Source: Chitinophagaceae bacterium
Lineage (GTDB): Bacteria > Bacteroidota > Bacteroidia > Chitinophagales > Chitinophagaceae
NCBI GenBank assembly: GCA_947457465.1
Contig: CANGWB010000002.1
Coordinates: 1 to 64,000 of the forward strand
Direction: 5' to 3'
DNA length: 64,000 nt
The position numbers were made by a program, and so were the translations under genes. Within the stretch, counting starts at the first letter, position 1. The number at the start of each line of letters is the position of its first letter. Shown in pieces: positions 18,636-27,127 of the stretch. The notes below the pieces were generated by a model. That model searched no databases. It was not told the origin of the DNA and saw only the letters and a program-made list of their open reading frames with translations.

Positions 18636-18643
18636 TAGTTTTG
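18636..18643 (+). promoter_or_regulatory. -7 box of prfA (TAGTTTTG)
   Basis: TAGTTTTG is a perfect TAnnTTTG match, 10 nt before the prfA ATG and 7 bp from the opposing box of the amidohydrolase gene. Confidence 0.7.
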
Positions 18644-18653
18644 CCCGCCTTAC

Positions 18654-19718
18654 ATGTTAGACCGTTTAGAAGCCATACAAGCCCGATTTGATCAATTGGG
18701 AGTTGCCCTCACGAACCCTGAGATCGTTAGTAACAACCAGAAATTCACTGCCACCAGTAAAGAATACCGGGGTTTGGAGAAGATCGTCGTCGCCTATCGG
18801 TCGTATAAAAAGACGCTTGAAGATGTTGCTTTGTATAAGGAAGCCCTGAGCGGGGAGGATGAAGAGCTTCGGGAGCTGGCCAAGATGGAGTTGCCCGATT
18901 TGGAGCAAAAGCAAACCACACAGGAGGCGCAGATCCGACAGCTACTGATACCCAAGGATCCGCAGGATGATAAGAATGCCATTCTGGAGATACGGGCCGG
19001 AACAGGTGGCGATGAAGCCAGTTTGTTTGCGGGCGATCTGCTCCGGATGTACATGCGTTATTGTGAGGCCAGGGGGTGGAAGATTGCTGTGCTCAGTGAG
19101 AATGAGGGTACGGTGGGTGGATACAAGGAAGTGCAATTGGAGGTGATCGGAGATGAGGTATATGGTACGATGAAATTTGAAAGCGGAGTGCACCGGGTGC
19201 AGCGGGTGCCGGCTACGGAAGCAAGCGGACGGGTACATACTTCTGCTGCCACGGTGGCCGTGATGCCGGAAGCGGAGGAGGTGGATGTAGAAGTGAATCC
19301 GGCGGATGTGAAAATGGAGACCGCCCGAAGTGGTGGAGCAGGCGGACAGAACGTGAACAAGGTAGAGACCAAGGTGATGCTCACGCACATCCCGACCGGG
19401 ACGGTGGTGATCTGTCAAACTGAACGCACCCAGTTAGGCAACCGCGAAAAGGCCATGCAGATGTTGCGTACCAAATTATATGAAGAGCAAGTACGCAAGC
19501 AAGAAGAGGAGATTTCCCGACATCGAAAAAGTTTGGTCAGCTCCGGCGATCGGAGTGCCAAGATCCGTACCTATAACTTTCCGCAGGGACGAGTAACCGA
19601 TCACCGAATCGGGCTTACCTTATACAATCTAGATGCCGTACTGAACGGTGAAGTGCAAGAACTGATCGATGCATTGCAGTTCGCGGAAAACGCAGAGAAA
19701 CTGACCAAGAACGTTTAA
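18654..19718 (+). CDS. prfA: Peptide chain release factor 1
   Basis: The protein (354 aa) ends translation at UAA and UAG codons. The peptidyl-tRNA hydrolysis loop [11 protein letters not shown] has GGQ at 230-232. The codon-reading tripeptide PAT (186-188, within [10 protein letters not shown]) identifies RF1 rather than RF2, which carries SPF. There is no programmed frameshift. The length and both domains are complete. The ATG is 10 nt after a TAGTTTTG box, and a strong terminator follows downstream. Confidence 0.97.
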   Translation: MLDRLEAIQARFDQLGVALTNPEIVSNNQKFTATSKEYRGLEKIVVAYRSYKKTLEDVALYKEALSGEDEELRELAKMELPDLEQKQTTQEAQIRQLLIPKDPQDDKNAILEIRAGTGGDEASLFAGDLLRMYMRYCEARGWKIAVLSENEGTVGGYKEVQLEVIGDEVYGTMKFESGVHRVQRVPATEASGRVHTSAATVAVMPEAEEVDVEVNPADVKMETARSGGAGGQNVNKVETKVMLTHIPTGTVVICQTERTQLGNREKAMQMLRTKLYEEQVRKQEEEISRHRKSLVSSGDRSAKIRTYNFPQGRVTDHRIGLTLYNLDAVLNGEVQELIDALQFAENAEKLTKNV

Positions 19719-19883
19719 TTCACCCGGTTCTGTCAGTATTTCCCACATTCGTAAATGTTTTCTTTACGTAAGTAAGCTCAATTATAGAATCGTTAACAAC
19801 GGAAGGCAACTTTTCAATGTACTTTCACGTTATAAGAAAAAAGCACATAACTCTTTTCTCATAAGCAGTTAGTTTTGGTTGCG

Positions 19884-19913
19884 ACCCCTGTTTCTACAGG
19901 GGTTTATTTTTTT
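19884..19913 (+). terminator. Intrinsic terminator downstream of prfA
   Basis: ACCCCTGT-TTCT-ACAGGGGT followed by TTATTTTTTT is an 8-bp stem with a T run on the plus strand. It lies 165 bp after prfA, and its T run overlaps the stop codon of the convergent VanZ-like gene. The preceding 150 bp are AT-rich and hold no gene I can support. Confidence 0.85.
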
Positions 19914-20299
19914 CGGAAACGCCAAAGCGAGAACCATCCGCCCATAACAGCACCGGCTGCATCGGCCCATATATCTCCTAGATCGAACGACCGATTCGGA
20001 ATCAATCCATCTTGTACATATTCCATACCGATCCCGTAGGCAGTAGCCAGTCCAGCAAACAGGGCAAAGGGCGTGGAGAATCTTGATCCCATTTTGGAGC
20101 GACTCCAGTATCCCCAGCACAGCATGACCACCAGGATGCTGAAGAGTCCGATATGAACCCACTTATCGAACTGAATCTGAGACAGCCAGTTGAATTTGGG
20201 AAATCTGGATCCGGGTAGGCAAAGTAAAACGGTACAGAGCGTAAACCAGCCGATAGCCGGTCCATAACCCGGACGGTATTTAGTCAGAAACGCGAACAT
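19904..20299 (-). CDS. VanZ-family membrane protein
   Basis: The protein (131 aa) has four hydrophobic segments. The conserved VanZ features are FDKWVHIGLFSIL in the middle and MEYVQDGLIPNRSFDLGDIWADAAGA near the end. VanZ-like proteins are inner-membrane proteins of mostly unknown role; the name comes from teicoplanin resistance, which should not be assumed here. The gene begins 5 bp after gcvH on the same strand and is probably translated from the same mRNA. Confidence 0.85.
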   Translation of the reverse strand: MFAFLTKYRPGYGPAIGWFTLCTVLLCLPGSRFPKFNWLSQIQFDKWVHIGLFSILVVMLCWGYWSRSKMGSRFSTPFALFAGLATAYGIGMEYVQDGLIPNRSFDLGDIWADAAGAVMGGWFSLWRFRKK

Positions 20300-20304
20300 C
20301 TGAT

Positions 20305-20682
20305 TTAGCCGACCAGCGACGTGTAGGCAGCTGCATCCATCAGTCCATCCAGTTGTGACGGATCGCTGAAGGTCATTTTCACCATCCAGCCTTCTCCATA
20401 CGGATCGGAATTCACCAACTCGGGTGATCCGTTCAGTGCGGGATTCAATTCGGTGATGGTACCACTTACAGGGATGAACAGATCGGATACGGTTTTCACG
20501 GCCTCAACGGTTCCGAAAACAGCACCGCTTTCCAGTTCTTTTCCGATGGTGTCCACTTCCACAAACACGATATCACCCAATTCGCGCTGGGCGTATTCGG
20601 TGATGCCGACGGTAGCATTGTTTCCGTCGATCAGGATCCATTCATGGTCTTTGGTGTAGCGCAGGTGCTCGGGGAAGTTCAT
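20305..20682 (-). CDS. gcvH: Glycine cleavage system H protein
   Basis: This small lipoyl carrier (125 aa) shuttles the aminomethyl group between the P, T and L proteins of the glycine cleavage system. The lipoylated lysine is K63 in [13 protein letters not shown], and the N-terminus ([11 protein letters not shown]) is typical. No gcvP or gcvT is in the window. A TATTTTTG box lies 17 nt upstream of the ATG, and the VanZ-like gene follows after 5 bp. Confidence 0.96.
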   Translation of the reverse strand: MNFPEHLRYTKDHEWILIDGNNATVGITEYAQRELGDIVFVEVDTIGKELESGAVFGTVEAVKTVSDLFIPVSGTITELNPALNGSPELVNSDPYGEGWMVKMTFSDPSQLDGLMDAAAYTSLVG

Positions 20683-20699
20683 GTGGTTGTATTGAGGGG

Positions 20700-20707
20700 C
20701 AAAAATA
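20700..20707 (-). promoter_or_regulatory. -7 box of gcvH (TATTTTTG)
   Basis: On the minus strand this is TATTTTTG, matching TAnnTTTG, 17 nt before the gcvH ATG in the 36-bp gap after the cyclophilin gene. Confidence 0.55.
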
Positions 20708-20718
20708 AGGATTGATCG

Positions 20719-21420
20719 TTACCTCCGTCGCTTGATCAGTTCTGCTTTCAGGATTCGGCAATCGCTGAGGGGGCGGTCACGGGCAGCACCTTTGCTGGTG
20801 GGAGTACTGGCGATGGCATCCAACACCTCAAATCCTTTTACCAGTTCGCCGAATACAGTATAGTTCTGATCAAGGTGAGGAGCTCCGCCCAAGGTTTTAT
20901 ATACTTCCCGCTGTTCGATCGGGATCTTTCGTCCCTCTAGACGATAGGTTTCGGTAGAGTCAAGCCCTCCGTCCGTGAAAACCTTTCCGTGCACGATATA
21001 AAACTGACTGCCGCTGCTGGCTTTGGCCGGATTGTTATCTCGTGCAGCAGCCAGCGTGCCGCGTTTGTGAAAGAGGCTGGGGTTGAATTCAGCCGGAATG
21101 CGTTCAGTCGGACCGCCATTTCCTAAGGCCTGACCGGCAACCGCATTTTTTGAATTGGGGTCGCCTCCCTGGATCATGAAATTTTTGATGACCCGATGAA
21201 ACAGGGTGCTGTCGTAGTAGCCGGTTTTGACCAGTTTCAGAAAATTATCGCGATGCAAGGGGGTAGAGTCTGACAAACGCAGCACCATCACGCCCTGCGT
21301 AGTGGTCAGTTTCACATCTCTTTTTCGATCTTTCTTACGAAGCGTCGTATCCGATTGAGCGAACAATCCGGAAGTGGCGAGTAATAGTAAGAGTAGGAGG
21401 TGGATTCGGATCGATTTCAT
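20719..21420 (-). CDS. Secreted cyclophilin-type peptidyl-prolyl isomerase
   Basis: The protein (233 aa) has a signal peptide (LLLLLLLATSGLFAQ, about 1-22) and a complete cyclophilin domain. Recognisable segments are YYDSTLFHRVIKNFMIQGGD (active-site Arg), SSGSQFYIVHG and YTVFGELVKGFEVLDAI. It should catalyse proline cis-trans isomerisation of envelope proteins in the periplasm. Its start codon overlaps the stop of the upstream 115-aa gene (TAATG), so the two are translationally coupled. Confidence 0.94.
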   Translation of the reverse strand: MKSIRIHLLLLLLLATSGLFAQSDTTLRKKDRKRDVKLTTTQGVMVLRLSDSTPLHRDNFLKLVKTGYYDSTLFHRVIKNFMIQGGDPNSKNAVAGQALGNGGPTERIPAEFNPSLFHKRGTLAAARDNNPAKASSGSQFYIVHGKVFTDGGLDSTETYRLEGRKIPIEQREVYKTLGGAPHLDQNYTVFGELVKGFEVLDAIASTPTSKGAARDRPLSDCRILKAELIKRRR

Positions 21421-21767
21421 TATAACGCAGATTGATTTTCAAAATACAGAAGAACATGGTCTTTGATGAAATTCTCCTGTTCTGCCGGGTTCATAGCCGG
21501 CATGGGTTTGAGTTGACGGAAATGGGGCCATCCATCAGTATCCACCTGTTCCATTTCATAATAACCGCTGGCCGATAATAGGCTGCAAACGGCCACATGC
21601 ATCAGGTCCTGTTTTTCTTCCTTATTGAATTTTTCCCGGATCTGTCCGAATTCCTGGATTCCGATCAGAAACAGGATGGCTTCCAGGTCCGGTTTCTTGC
21701 CAAATCGTTCTACTAATGCTGCTTCCAGATTCCACCATCGTTGTTGCAGGTCGTCGTTTCTAAGCAT
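21420..21767 (-). CDS. Conserved small protein of unknown function
   Basis: The protein (115 aa) is soluble, acidic and helical, without signal peptide or membrane segment. I do not recognise a named family. The region VERFGKKPDLEAILFLIGIQEFG followed by FNKEEKQDLMHVAVCSLLS looks like a compact helical fold. It is translationally coupled to the downstream cyclophilin gene. Its TATCTTTG box ends 4 nt before the ATG, so the mRNA should be leaderless. It is divergent from serS and shares the promoter region. Confidence 0.8.
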   Translation of the reverse strand: MLRNDDLQQRWWNLEAALVERFGKKPDLEAILFLIGIQEFGQIREKFNKEEKQDLMHVAVCSLLSASGYYEMEQVDTDGWPHFRQLKPMPAMNPAEQENFIKDHVLLYFENQSAL

Positions 21768-21771
21768 GACG

Positions 21772-21779
21772 CAAAGATA
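21772..21779 (-). promoter_or_regulatory. -7 box of the 115-aa gene (TATCTTTG), leaderless geometry
   Basis: On the minus strand this is TATCTTTG, exactly 4 nt before the ATG at 21767 and 7 bp from the opposing serS box. Confidence 0.75.
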
Positions 21780-21786
21780 GATGCGT

Positions 21787-21794
21787 TACCTTTG
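21787..21794 (+). promoter_or_regulatory. -7 box of serS (TACCTTTG)
   Basis: TACCTTTG is a perfect match, 17 nt before ATG 21812. Its last base is the first base of the GTG that the ORF track uses as start, which rules that start out. Confidence 0.75.
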
Positions 21795-21811
21795 TGCCAA
21801 ATCGCATTTGC

Positions 21812-23077
21812 ATGCTGACCATGGCTATGTTGCGGCAAGATCCGGGTGGAGTCAAACAAAAGCTCCACAAAAAGCATTTTGCTCCTGTTGAGATCGTTGA
21901 CTATATCATCCGGATGGATGATCAGCGTAAAAAGCTGCAGTTGGATTGCGACAACCTGCTGGCTCAGATCAATGCGGCTTCCAAGGAGATCGGTCAGCTC
22001 ATGGCCAAAGGACTCAAGGATGAAGCCGAGGCTAAAAAACAAGCTGTAACACTGCTTAAGGATCAGTTGCAACCGCTGCAAAACGATCAGGCCCAGTTAG
22101 AGAAAGAATTGATGGATGAACTGGTAAAGGTTCCGAACCTCCCGGCGGATATCGTTCCGGAAGGAAAAGCGGCGGCGGACAATGTGGTGATCAAAGAGGG
22201 TGGCGTTAAGCCAACGCTCACGCAGAAAGTTCCGCATTGGGATCTGATCAAGCAATATGATCTCATCGATTTTGAGACCGGTGCCAAACTCACCGGAAGC
22301 GGGTTTCCGCTATACAAAGGAAAAGGGGCTAAGCTGCAGCGTGCCCTGATCCAGTATTTTCTAGATTACAATACAGAGGCCGGATACCTGGAGTATATAC
22401 CGCCCTATATGGTGAATCAGGCATCAGCCTATGCGACCGGACAATTGCCGGACAAAGAAGGCCAGATGTATCACATGACGGCCGATAATTTTTATCTCAT
22501 TCCTACCGCAGAAGTTCCGGTTACGAATATTTACCGCGATACCATCCTCAAGCAAGCCCAATTGCCGGTGAAAATGACCGCCTATACACCTTGTTTCCGT
22601 CGTGAAGCGGGGAGTTTTGGAGCGGATGTGCGCGGATTGAACCGGGTGCATCAGTTCGATAAAGTGGAGATTGTTCAATTAGTAGATCCGACCATCAGCT
22701 ATCAGGTGTTGGATGAGATGGTGGCTCATGTAGAAAAATTATTGATCGACCTGGAGTTGCCTTATCGCATTTTGCGTCTCTGTGGCGGCGACATGAGTTT
22801 CAACTCGGCACTTACCTATGATTTCGAGGTATTCAGTGCGGCGCAGGAAAAATGGCTGGAGGTGAGTTCCGTCAGCAACTTCGAAACCTTCCAGGCCAAC
22901 CGCATGAAGCTGCGTTATAAAGACGAGCAGGGCAAGATCCACATGATGCACACGCTGAATGGTAGTTCACTAGCCTTACCTCGTATCGTGGCGGCTTTGC
23001 TAGAGAATAATCAAACCCCTGAAGGCATACGATTACCGAAAGTCTTGCATCGGTATTTCGGTGCGGAGAGTATCTAA
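21812..23077 (+). CDS. serS: Seryl-tRNA synthetase
   Basis: The protein (421 aa) is a class II synthetase that charges tRNA-Ser. It has the N-terminal coiled-coil tRNA-binding arm (about 35-105, rich in K/Q/E/L). The catalytic domain carries motif 2 (TPCFRREAGSFGADVRGLNRVHQF) and motif 3 (NGSSLALPRIVAALLENNQ). The track begins at GTG 21794, inside the promoter box. ATG 21812 is used; ATG 21821 is also possible. A strong bidirectional terminator follows the stop codon. Confidence 0.96.
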   Translation: MLTMAMLRQDPGGVKQKLHKKHFAPVEIVDYIIRMDDQRKKLQLDCDNLLAQINAASKEIGQLMAKGLKDEAEAKKQAVTLLKDQLQPLQNDQAQLEKELMDELVKVPNLPADIVPEGKAAADNVVIKEGGVKPTLTQKVPHWDLIKQYDLIDFETGAKLTGSGFPLYKGKGAKLQRALIQYFLDYNTEAGYLEYIPPYMVNQASAYATGQLPDKEGQMYHMTADNFYLIPTAEVPVTNIYRDTILKQAQLPVKMTAYTPCFRREAGSFGADVRGLNRVHQFDKVEIVQLVDPTISYQVLDEMVAHVEKLLIDLELPYRILRLCGGDMSFNSALTYDFEVFSAAQEKWLEVSSVSNFETFQANRMKLRYKDEQGKIHMMHTLNGSSLALPRIVAALLENNQTPEGIRLPKVLHRYFGAESI

Positions 23078-23078
23078 T

Positions 23079-23110
23079 AGAAAAATCCCGGCTGAGGCCG
23101 GGATTTTTCT
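23079..23110. terminator. Bidirectional intrinsic terminator after serS
   Basis: AGAAAAATCCCGGC-TGAG-GCCGGGATTTTTCT is a perfect 14-bp inverted repeat with A and T runs on both sides, between convergent serS and the alkB-side genes. Confidence 0.93.
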
Positions 23111-23136
23111 ATAATTCAGGGTTTAAAGTTCAGGGT

Positions 23137-23190
23137 TCAGCCTCCTACGAACTGCGTGATGCCGGCAAATAGGGCAAGAATTCTTTTCAT
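23137..23190 (-). CDS. Possible 17-residue hydrophobic peptide
   Basis: An ATG-to-TGA frame encodes MKRILALFAGITQFVGG, a short peptide with a positively charged start and a hydrophobic core. It lies 58 bp downstream of the AlkB-like gene on the same strand, in a gap that otherwise holds nothing. It is far below the ORF-track cutoff. There is no promoter box close in front, so it would need the alkB mRNA. It may be chance; only conservation in related genomes would settle this. Confidence 0.25.
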   Translation of the reverse strand: MKRILALFAGITQFVGG

Positions 23191-23248
23191 TTCTGATCAG
23201 TTGGTTTGGGTGAGCGGTGATTGTAGAAATTTTTCTACGCTTGTTGAC

Positions 23249-24295
23249 CTACGCGGCCATTTTTTTGACGCGCGGGTTCATGACCGCGAACCAGGCCGGA
23301 GGCAGTAGACTTAATAACATCATACCGGGATAGCCCGTCGGCATCTGTGGCGCCTCGTCGTGATGCCTGAGAATCTGATACTTACGACTGGCCAGGTAAT
23401 GATGGTCGGAGTGGCGACTCAGTTCAAAAAGAAATAACCGGCCGATCATGTGATCGCTGTTCCAACTATGTTCAGGCATGGCCCGCTCATATTTTCCTTC
23501 TCCGGTCGCCTTCCGCTGCAGACCATAGTGCTCGATGTAGTTGACGGTTTCCAAGAGCAAAATGCCCATCCCGGCGGCAGCCATAAAGTATAGTAAAACC
23601 CATCCGCCAAATGCCCAATAGATCAGCGCTATCAGTGACAATTGGATCAACTGAAAACGGATCATTTCATTGTGAATGCTCAGGGCGGAGCGGCCTTTTT
23701 TGATGCATTCTTCATTCGCGATATGCCAGGCACTCAGATAACCCATGATCACCGTACGGAACCAAAACGTATAGATCATTTCTCCATAACGAGCACTGCT
23801 TGGATCCTCTGGAGTGGCGACACGCTTGTGATGACCTTTATTATGTTCGGTGAAAAAGTGCATGTACAGCGACGTGAGCAGCAGACTTTTCGCCAGAAAT
23901 TGTTCGAAGCGATTCACCCGGTGTCCAAGTTCATGTGCCACGTTGATTCCGAAACTTCCGCATAAAATTCCCATCGCGCCAATGCGACCGGCTCGGTCCC
24001 ACACACTGAGATCGGTTTGTTGCATAGAGATCAAAAACTGATAGAGCATGAAAAATTGCATCGGCACGGAGAGGTACAGCAGGTAATCGTACATCTTGTC
24101 TTGCCGGGCCATTTCTTCCTCTGCAGCAGAAAGATTTTCAGCACGTGGCGCGATCAATAATTCCAGCGAAGGGATCATTACCCAAACCAAGAGCATAGGA
24201 ATCCACACTTGCCACCCCGTCACTTGAAAGGCATAGCCTGCAGCCAGGAACAAAATAAATGGGAGTCCGTATTTGAGGGTCCGTAGTGGTCGCAT
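23249..24295 (-). CDS. AlkB-like membrane di-iron alkane monooxygenase
   Basis: The protein (348 aa) is an integral-membrane non-haem di-iron enzyme with about six helices. The histidine boxes of AlkB are all visible: NVAHELGHR, FTEHNKGHHKRV, NYIEHYGL and SRHSDHHYLASRKYQ. The family hydroxylates terminal carbons of medium-chain alkanes or fatty-acyl chains using rubredoxin, but no rubredoxin gene is adjacent. It is somewhat shorter than Pseudomonas AlkB (about 400 aa). The TAAGTTTG box ends 4 nt before the ATG. Alkane use and membrane-lipid modification are both possible roles. Confidence 0.88.
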   Translation of the reverse strand: MRPLRTLKYGLPFILFLAAGYAFQVTGWQVWIPMLLVWVMIPSLELLIAPRAENLSAAEEEMARQDKMYDYLLYLSVPMQFFMLYQFLISMQQTDLSVWDRAGRIGAMGILCGSFGINVAHELGHRVNRFEQFLAKSLLLTSLYMHFFTEHNKGHHKRVATPEDPSSARYGEMIYTFWFRTVIMGYLSAWHIANEECIKKGRSALSIHNEMIRFQLIQLSLIALIYWAFGGWVLLYFMAAAGMGILLLETVNYIEHYGLQRKATGEGKYERAMPEHSWNSDHMIGRLFLFELSRHSDHHYLASRKYQILRHHDEAPQMPTGYPGMMLLSLLPPAWFAVMNPRVKKMAA

Positions 24296-24299
24296 ACAC

Positions 24300-24307
24300 C
24301 AAACTTA
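24300..24307 (-). promoter_or_regulatory. -7 box of the alkB-like gene (TAAGTTTG), leaderless geometry
   Basis: On the minus strand this is TAAGTTTG, exactly 4 nt before the ATG at 24295. Confidence 0.7.
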
Positions 24308-24400
24308 CCCAAATGATCGGAATGCAAAAAAATGTAAGAATCAATACGCCAAAAGGCGTTCTTGGATTAAACGATTTACCTTTCTTTCCATCTATCAACC

Positions 24401-25822
24401 ATGCCCGATCCACAAAAAAATCTGCATCTGCTCTGGCGAGCGGGATTTGGTCCCGCCGTTGAGCAATGGAACGATCTCGACCGTTACAAGCCTGATCAAT
24501 TCTGGCAGGCACTGAAGCAATCCTCCCAAAAGAGTCCCGATCCGATCGAAGTGGCGAGCAATGCGATAGACGGACTCGTCATGGGTGTTCGAACCTTTGC
24601 CGAACTCAGCAAAAAAGAACTCGATGCCGATCAGCGAAAAGAACTCCAACAACGAAATCGAAACGGCATCCGGGATCTGAATACGATCTGGATGCGCAAA
24701 ATGGTCAACTCGGCTGCCCAGCTAAGAGAAAAGATGGCTTTCTTCTGGCACGGACATTTTGCCTGCCGCAACCTGAATGTCCTCTATCAGCAACAACTGC
24801 TCGACATCCTCCGGCAAAACGCCTTGGGCAATTTCGGGACGATGCTGAAGCAAGTCTCCCGCTCGGCCGCCATGCTGAACTTTCTGAATAATCAACAAAA
24901 TCGGAAAGACCGACCCAATGAAAATTTTGCTCGCGAGGTGATGGAGCTCTTCACGATGGGGCGAGGGAATTATTCAGAAAAGGATATCAAGGAAGCGGCT
25001 CGTGCATTCACCGGTTGGGCCTCTAATTTTCAAGGCGAATTCGTGTTTCGTCGGTTTCAGCATGATTTCGGGAGCAAGACCATACTCGGCCGCGCCGGAA
25101 ATTTTGAAGGAGAAGATGTGTTGAACATGCTGCTGGAACAAAAGCAAACGGCCCTATACATCACCACCAAACTCTATCGATTTCTGGTGAATGAAACACC
25201 GGACAATAAACACATCGAATGGTTATCCGAACGATTTTATAAAAACGGCTATGAGATCCTTCCCCTATTGGAAGATTTTTTTACCAGTGATTGGTTTTAT
25301 GAAACTAAAAACATCGGTACACGGATCAAATCGCCGGTAGAGTTGATCGTGGGACTGCAACGGATGTTGCCGATGCAGTTTGAGGATGCTAGCGGAATCA
25401 TGCAATTGCAACGCGGACTCGGGCAAGTATTATTTTATCCACCCAATGTGGCCGGTTGGCCCGGCGGAAAAAATTGGATCGACAGTTCGTCGCTGATGTT
25501 GCGAATGCGTATACCTCGATTACTATTAGGAGAAGATGATTGGAATCTGCAAGCTAAATCGGACGATGACGTACAGATGGGCATGATGCAGAGCATGCAG
25601 AAAAGATTCGAGGGGAAAACGGATTGGTCGCCCCTGATCAAGGCCTGCGAAAAAATTCCCAATGAAAAATTATCCGAACGATTGGCTGCCATATTCTTGC
25701 AGACCCAAAAGTCGAGCACGACTCTTTTACTCAAGAACTATATCGATCCGGCCGATCGGGAGAATAGCCTTCGTTCGCTGACGGCTCATGTGCTCAGTAC
25801 ACCCGAATATCAACTCTGTTAA
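24401..25822 (+). CDS. DUF1800 family protein
   Basis: The protein (473 aa) belongs to DUF1800. Conserved stretches are LREKMAFFWHGHFACRN, NFAREVMELFTMGRGNYSEKDIKEAARAFTGW and the C-terminal YPPNVAGWPGGKNWIDSS. The N-terminus lacks a clear signal peptide, yet its partner DUF1501 protein has a Tat-like signal, so it may be exported by another route or start differently. The biochemical role is unknown. It is 9 bp upstream of the DUF1501 gene, and the two families are widely paired. TACCTTTC, one base off the -7 consensus, lies about 22 nt before the ATG. Confidence 0.88.
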   Translation: MPDPQKNLHLLWRAGFGPAVEQWNDLDRYKPDQFWQALKQSSQKSPDPIEVASNAIDGLVMGVRTFAELSKKELDADQRKELQQRNRNGIRDLNTIWMRKMVNSAAQLREKMAFFWHGHFACRNLNVLYQQQLLDILRQNALGNFGTMLKQVSRSAAMLNFLNNQQNRKDRPNENFAREVMELFTMGRGNYSEKDIKEAARAFTGWASNFQGEFVFRRFQHDFGSKTILGRAGNFEGEDVLNMLLEQKQTALYITTKLYRFLVNETPDNKHIEWLSERFYKNGYEILPLLEDFFTSDWFYETKNIGTRIKSPVELIVGLQRMLPMQFEDASGIMQLQRGLGQVLFYPPNVAGWPGGKNWIDSSSLMLRMRIPRLLLGEDDWNLQAKSDDDVQMGMMQSMQKRFEGKTDWSPLIKACEKIPNEKLSERLAAIFLQTQKSSTTLLLKNYIDPADRENSLRSLTAHVLSTPEYQLC

Positions 25823-25831
25823 TCCGTTACC

Positions 25832-27031
25832 ATGACCATCCGTCGAAAGGAATTTTTACAAATGGGATCTCTGGCTACAGCCTCTTTGTTTGTGCCTAAT
25901 TTTTTGAAGGCAATGGAAACGCCCGGATGGGTTCCGCCCGGTAATAAGATCGTCGTGATCCTTCAACTCAGCGGAGGCAATGATGGATTGAATACCGTGA
26001 TTCCTGTTCGCAATGATATTTACTATCGATCCAGACCACTACTTGGCATCGCCAAAGACAAGGCTTTATCCCTAACCGATGAGGCCGGCTTGCATCCTGC
26101 ACTTACCCATTTCAAGAGTTTGTATGATCAGGGGCAATTGGCCATCCTGAACAATGTCGGTTATCCCAATCCGGATCGTTCGCATTTCCGCAGCATGGAT
26201 ATCTGGCATACGGGCAGTCGGTCTGATCAATACTGGAACTCCGGTTGGTTGGGTCGGTATCTGGATGCCCAATGTTGCGGAACCGATGCGCTGACAAGAG
26301 CCATTGAACTGGATGATATACTGAGCTTATCGATGAAAGGAGAGCAGTTAAAGGCGATGGCCGTCAAAGACCCGAGACGTTTATATGGTACCGCGAATGA
26401 ACAGTTCTTTCGTTCATTGAATGCGACCCCAACACCTGAACATAGCGAAGCGCCAGTCGATTATCTGTATAAAACACTGGCGGAGACGATGTCTTCTGCC
26501 GATCATATTTTCAAGCAGAGTAGACTTCGTCCGTCACGCAGCACTTATCCGAATACGGACTTAGGTAAAAGCTTTCAGACCATCGCCTCATTGGCATATT
26601 CAGATATTCAGACGAAAGTGTATTATCTGTCGCTGGGAAGTTTTGATACGCATGTGCGCCAACAGGCACAACAGGAACGTCTATTCAAAGAAATGAATGA
26701 TGCGGTGGGGGCCTTCACAGAGGATCTGAAGAAACAGGGGCGATTCAATGACCTGTTACTCTTCACCTTCTCTGAATTCGGTCGCCGGGTGAGTCAGAAT
26801 GCCAGTGGCGGAACGGATCACGGAACAGCGAACAACATGTTCCTGATCGGAGGGGGATTGAAGCGAGCAGGGTTATTGAATGAATTACCTGACTTGTCAG
26901 ACCTCAATGAAGGCGACCTGAAGCATAAGGTCGATTTTCAACGAGTATATGCAACCGTGCTAAGAAAATGGTTGCAGGTAGATGATCGTACTATTTTAAA
27001 AGGAGATTACACACCCTTGGATTTCATTTAG
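25832..27031 (+). CDS. DUF1501 (sulfatase-like fold) secreted protein
   Basis: The protein (399 aa) starts with a twin-arginine-like signal (IRRKEFLQMGSLATASLF). The DUF1501 hallmarks follow: VVILQLSGGNDGLNTVIPV, NPDRSHFRSMDIWHTGS, YLSLGSFDTHVRQQAQQ, TFSEFGRRVSQNASGGTDHGTANNMFLIGGG. The family has an alkaline-phosphatase/sulfatase-like core with metal-ligand Asp/His residues but no proven substrate. It forms an operon with the DUF1800 gene. A convergent hairpin follows before the POT transporter gene. Confidence 0.9.
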   Translation: MTIRRKEFLQMGSLATASLFVPNFLKAMETPGWVPPGNKIVVILQLSGGNDGLNTVIPVRNDIYYRSRPLLGIAKDKALSLTDEAGLHPALTHFKSLYDQGQLAILNNVGYPNPDRSHFRSMDIWHTGSRSDQYWNSGWLGRYLDAQCCGTDALTRAIELDDILSLSMKGEQLKAMAVKDPRRLYGTANEQFFRSLNATPTPEHSEAPVDYLYKTLAETMSSADHIFKQSRLRPSRSTYPNTDLGKSFQTIASLAYSDIQTKVYYLSLGSFDTHVRQQAQQERLFKEMNDAVGAFTEDLKKQGRFNDLLLFTFSEFGRRVSQNASGGTDHGTANNMFLIGGGLKRAGLLNELPDLSDLNEGDLKHKVDFQRVYATVLRKWLQVDDRTILKGDYTPLDFI

Positions 27032-27071
27032 GATCAGATTTTGAGATGATGAATAGAATAGCTTAAAAGAC

Positions 27072-27124
27072 GAAGGGTGAAAGATGAAACTCATTCACCC
27101 TTCACCCTTCACCTTTCATCCTTC
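27072..27124. repeat. Imperfect hairpin of CCTTCA-type repeats between convergent genes
   Basis: GAAGGGTGAAAGATGAA (27072-27088) pairs with TTCACCTTTCATCCTTC (27108-27124) except for one G-U pair and one mismatch. The loop holds two more CACCCTT copies. It may act as a termination or 3'-end-protecting hairpin for the convergent DUF1501 and POT genes. Related CT-rich sequence occurs at 30227-30271. Confidence 0.6.
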
Positions 27125-27127
27125 AAC

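Noticed and set aside
19870-19877. TAGTTTTG promoter-like box just before the prfA terminator
   Set aside because: Transcription from it would run directly into the terminator and yield only a tiny RNA; a chance match is more likely in this AT-rich gap.
19904-20299. Glycopeptide resistance gene suggested by the VanZ name
   Set aside because: No vanA/H/X genes are near; VanZ-like proteins are widespread membrane proteins, and this one is coupled to gcvH.
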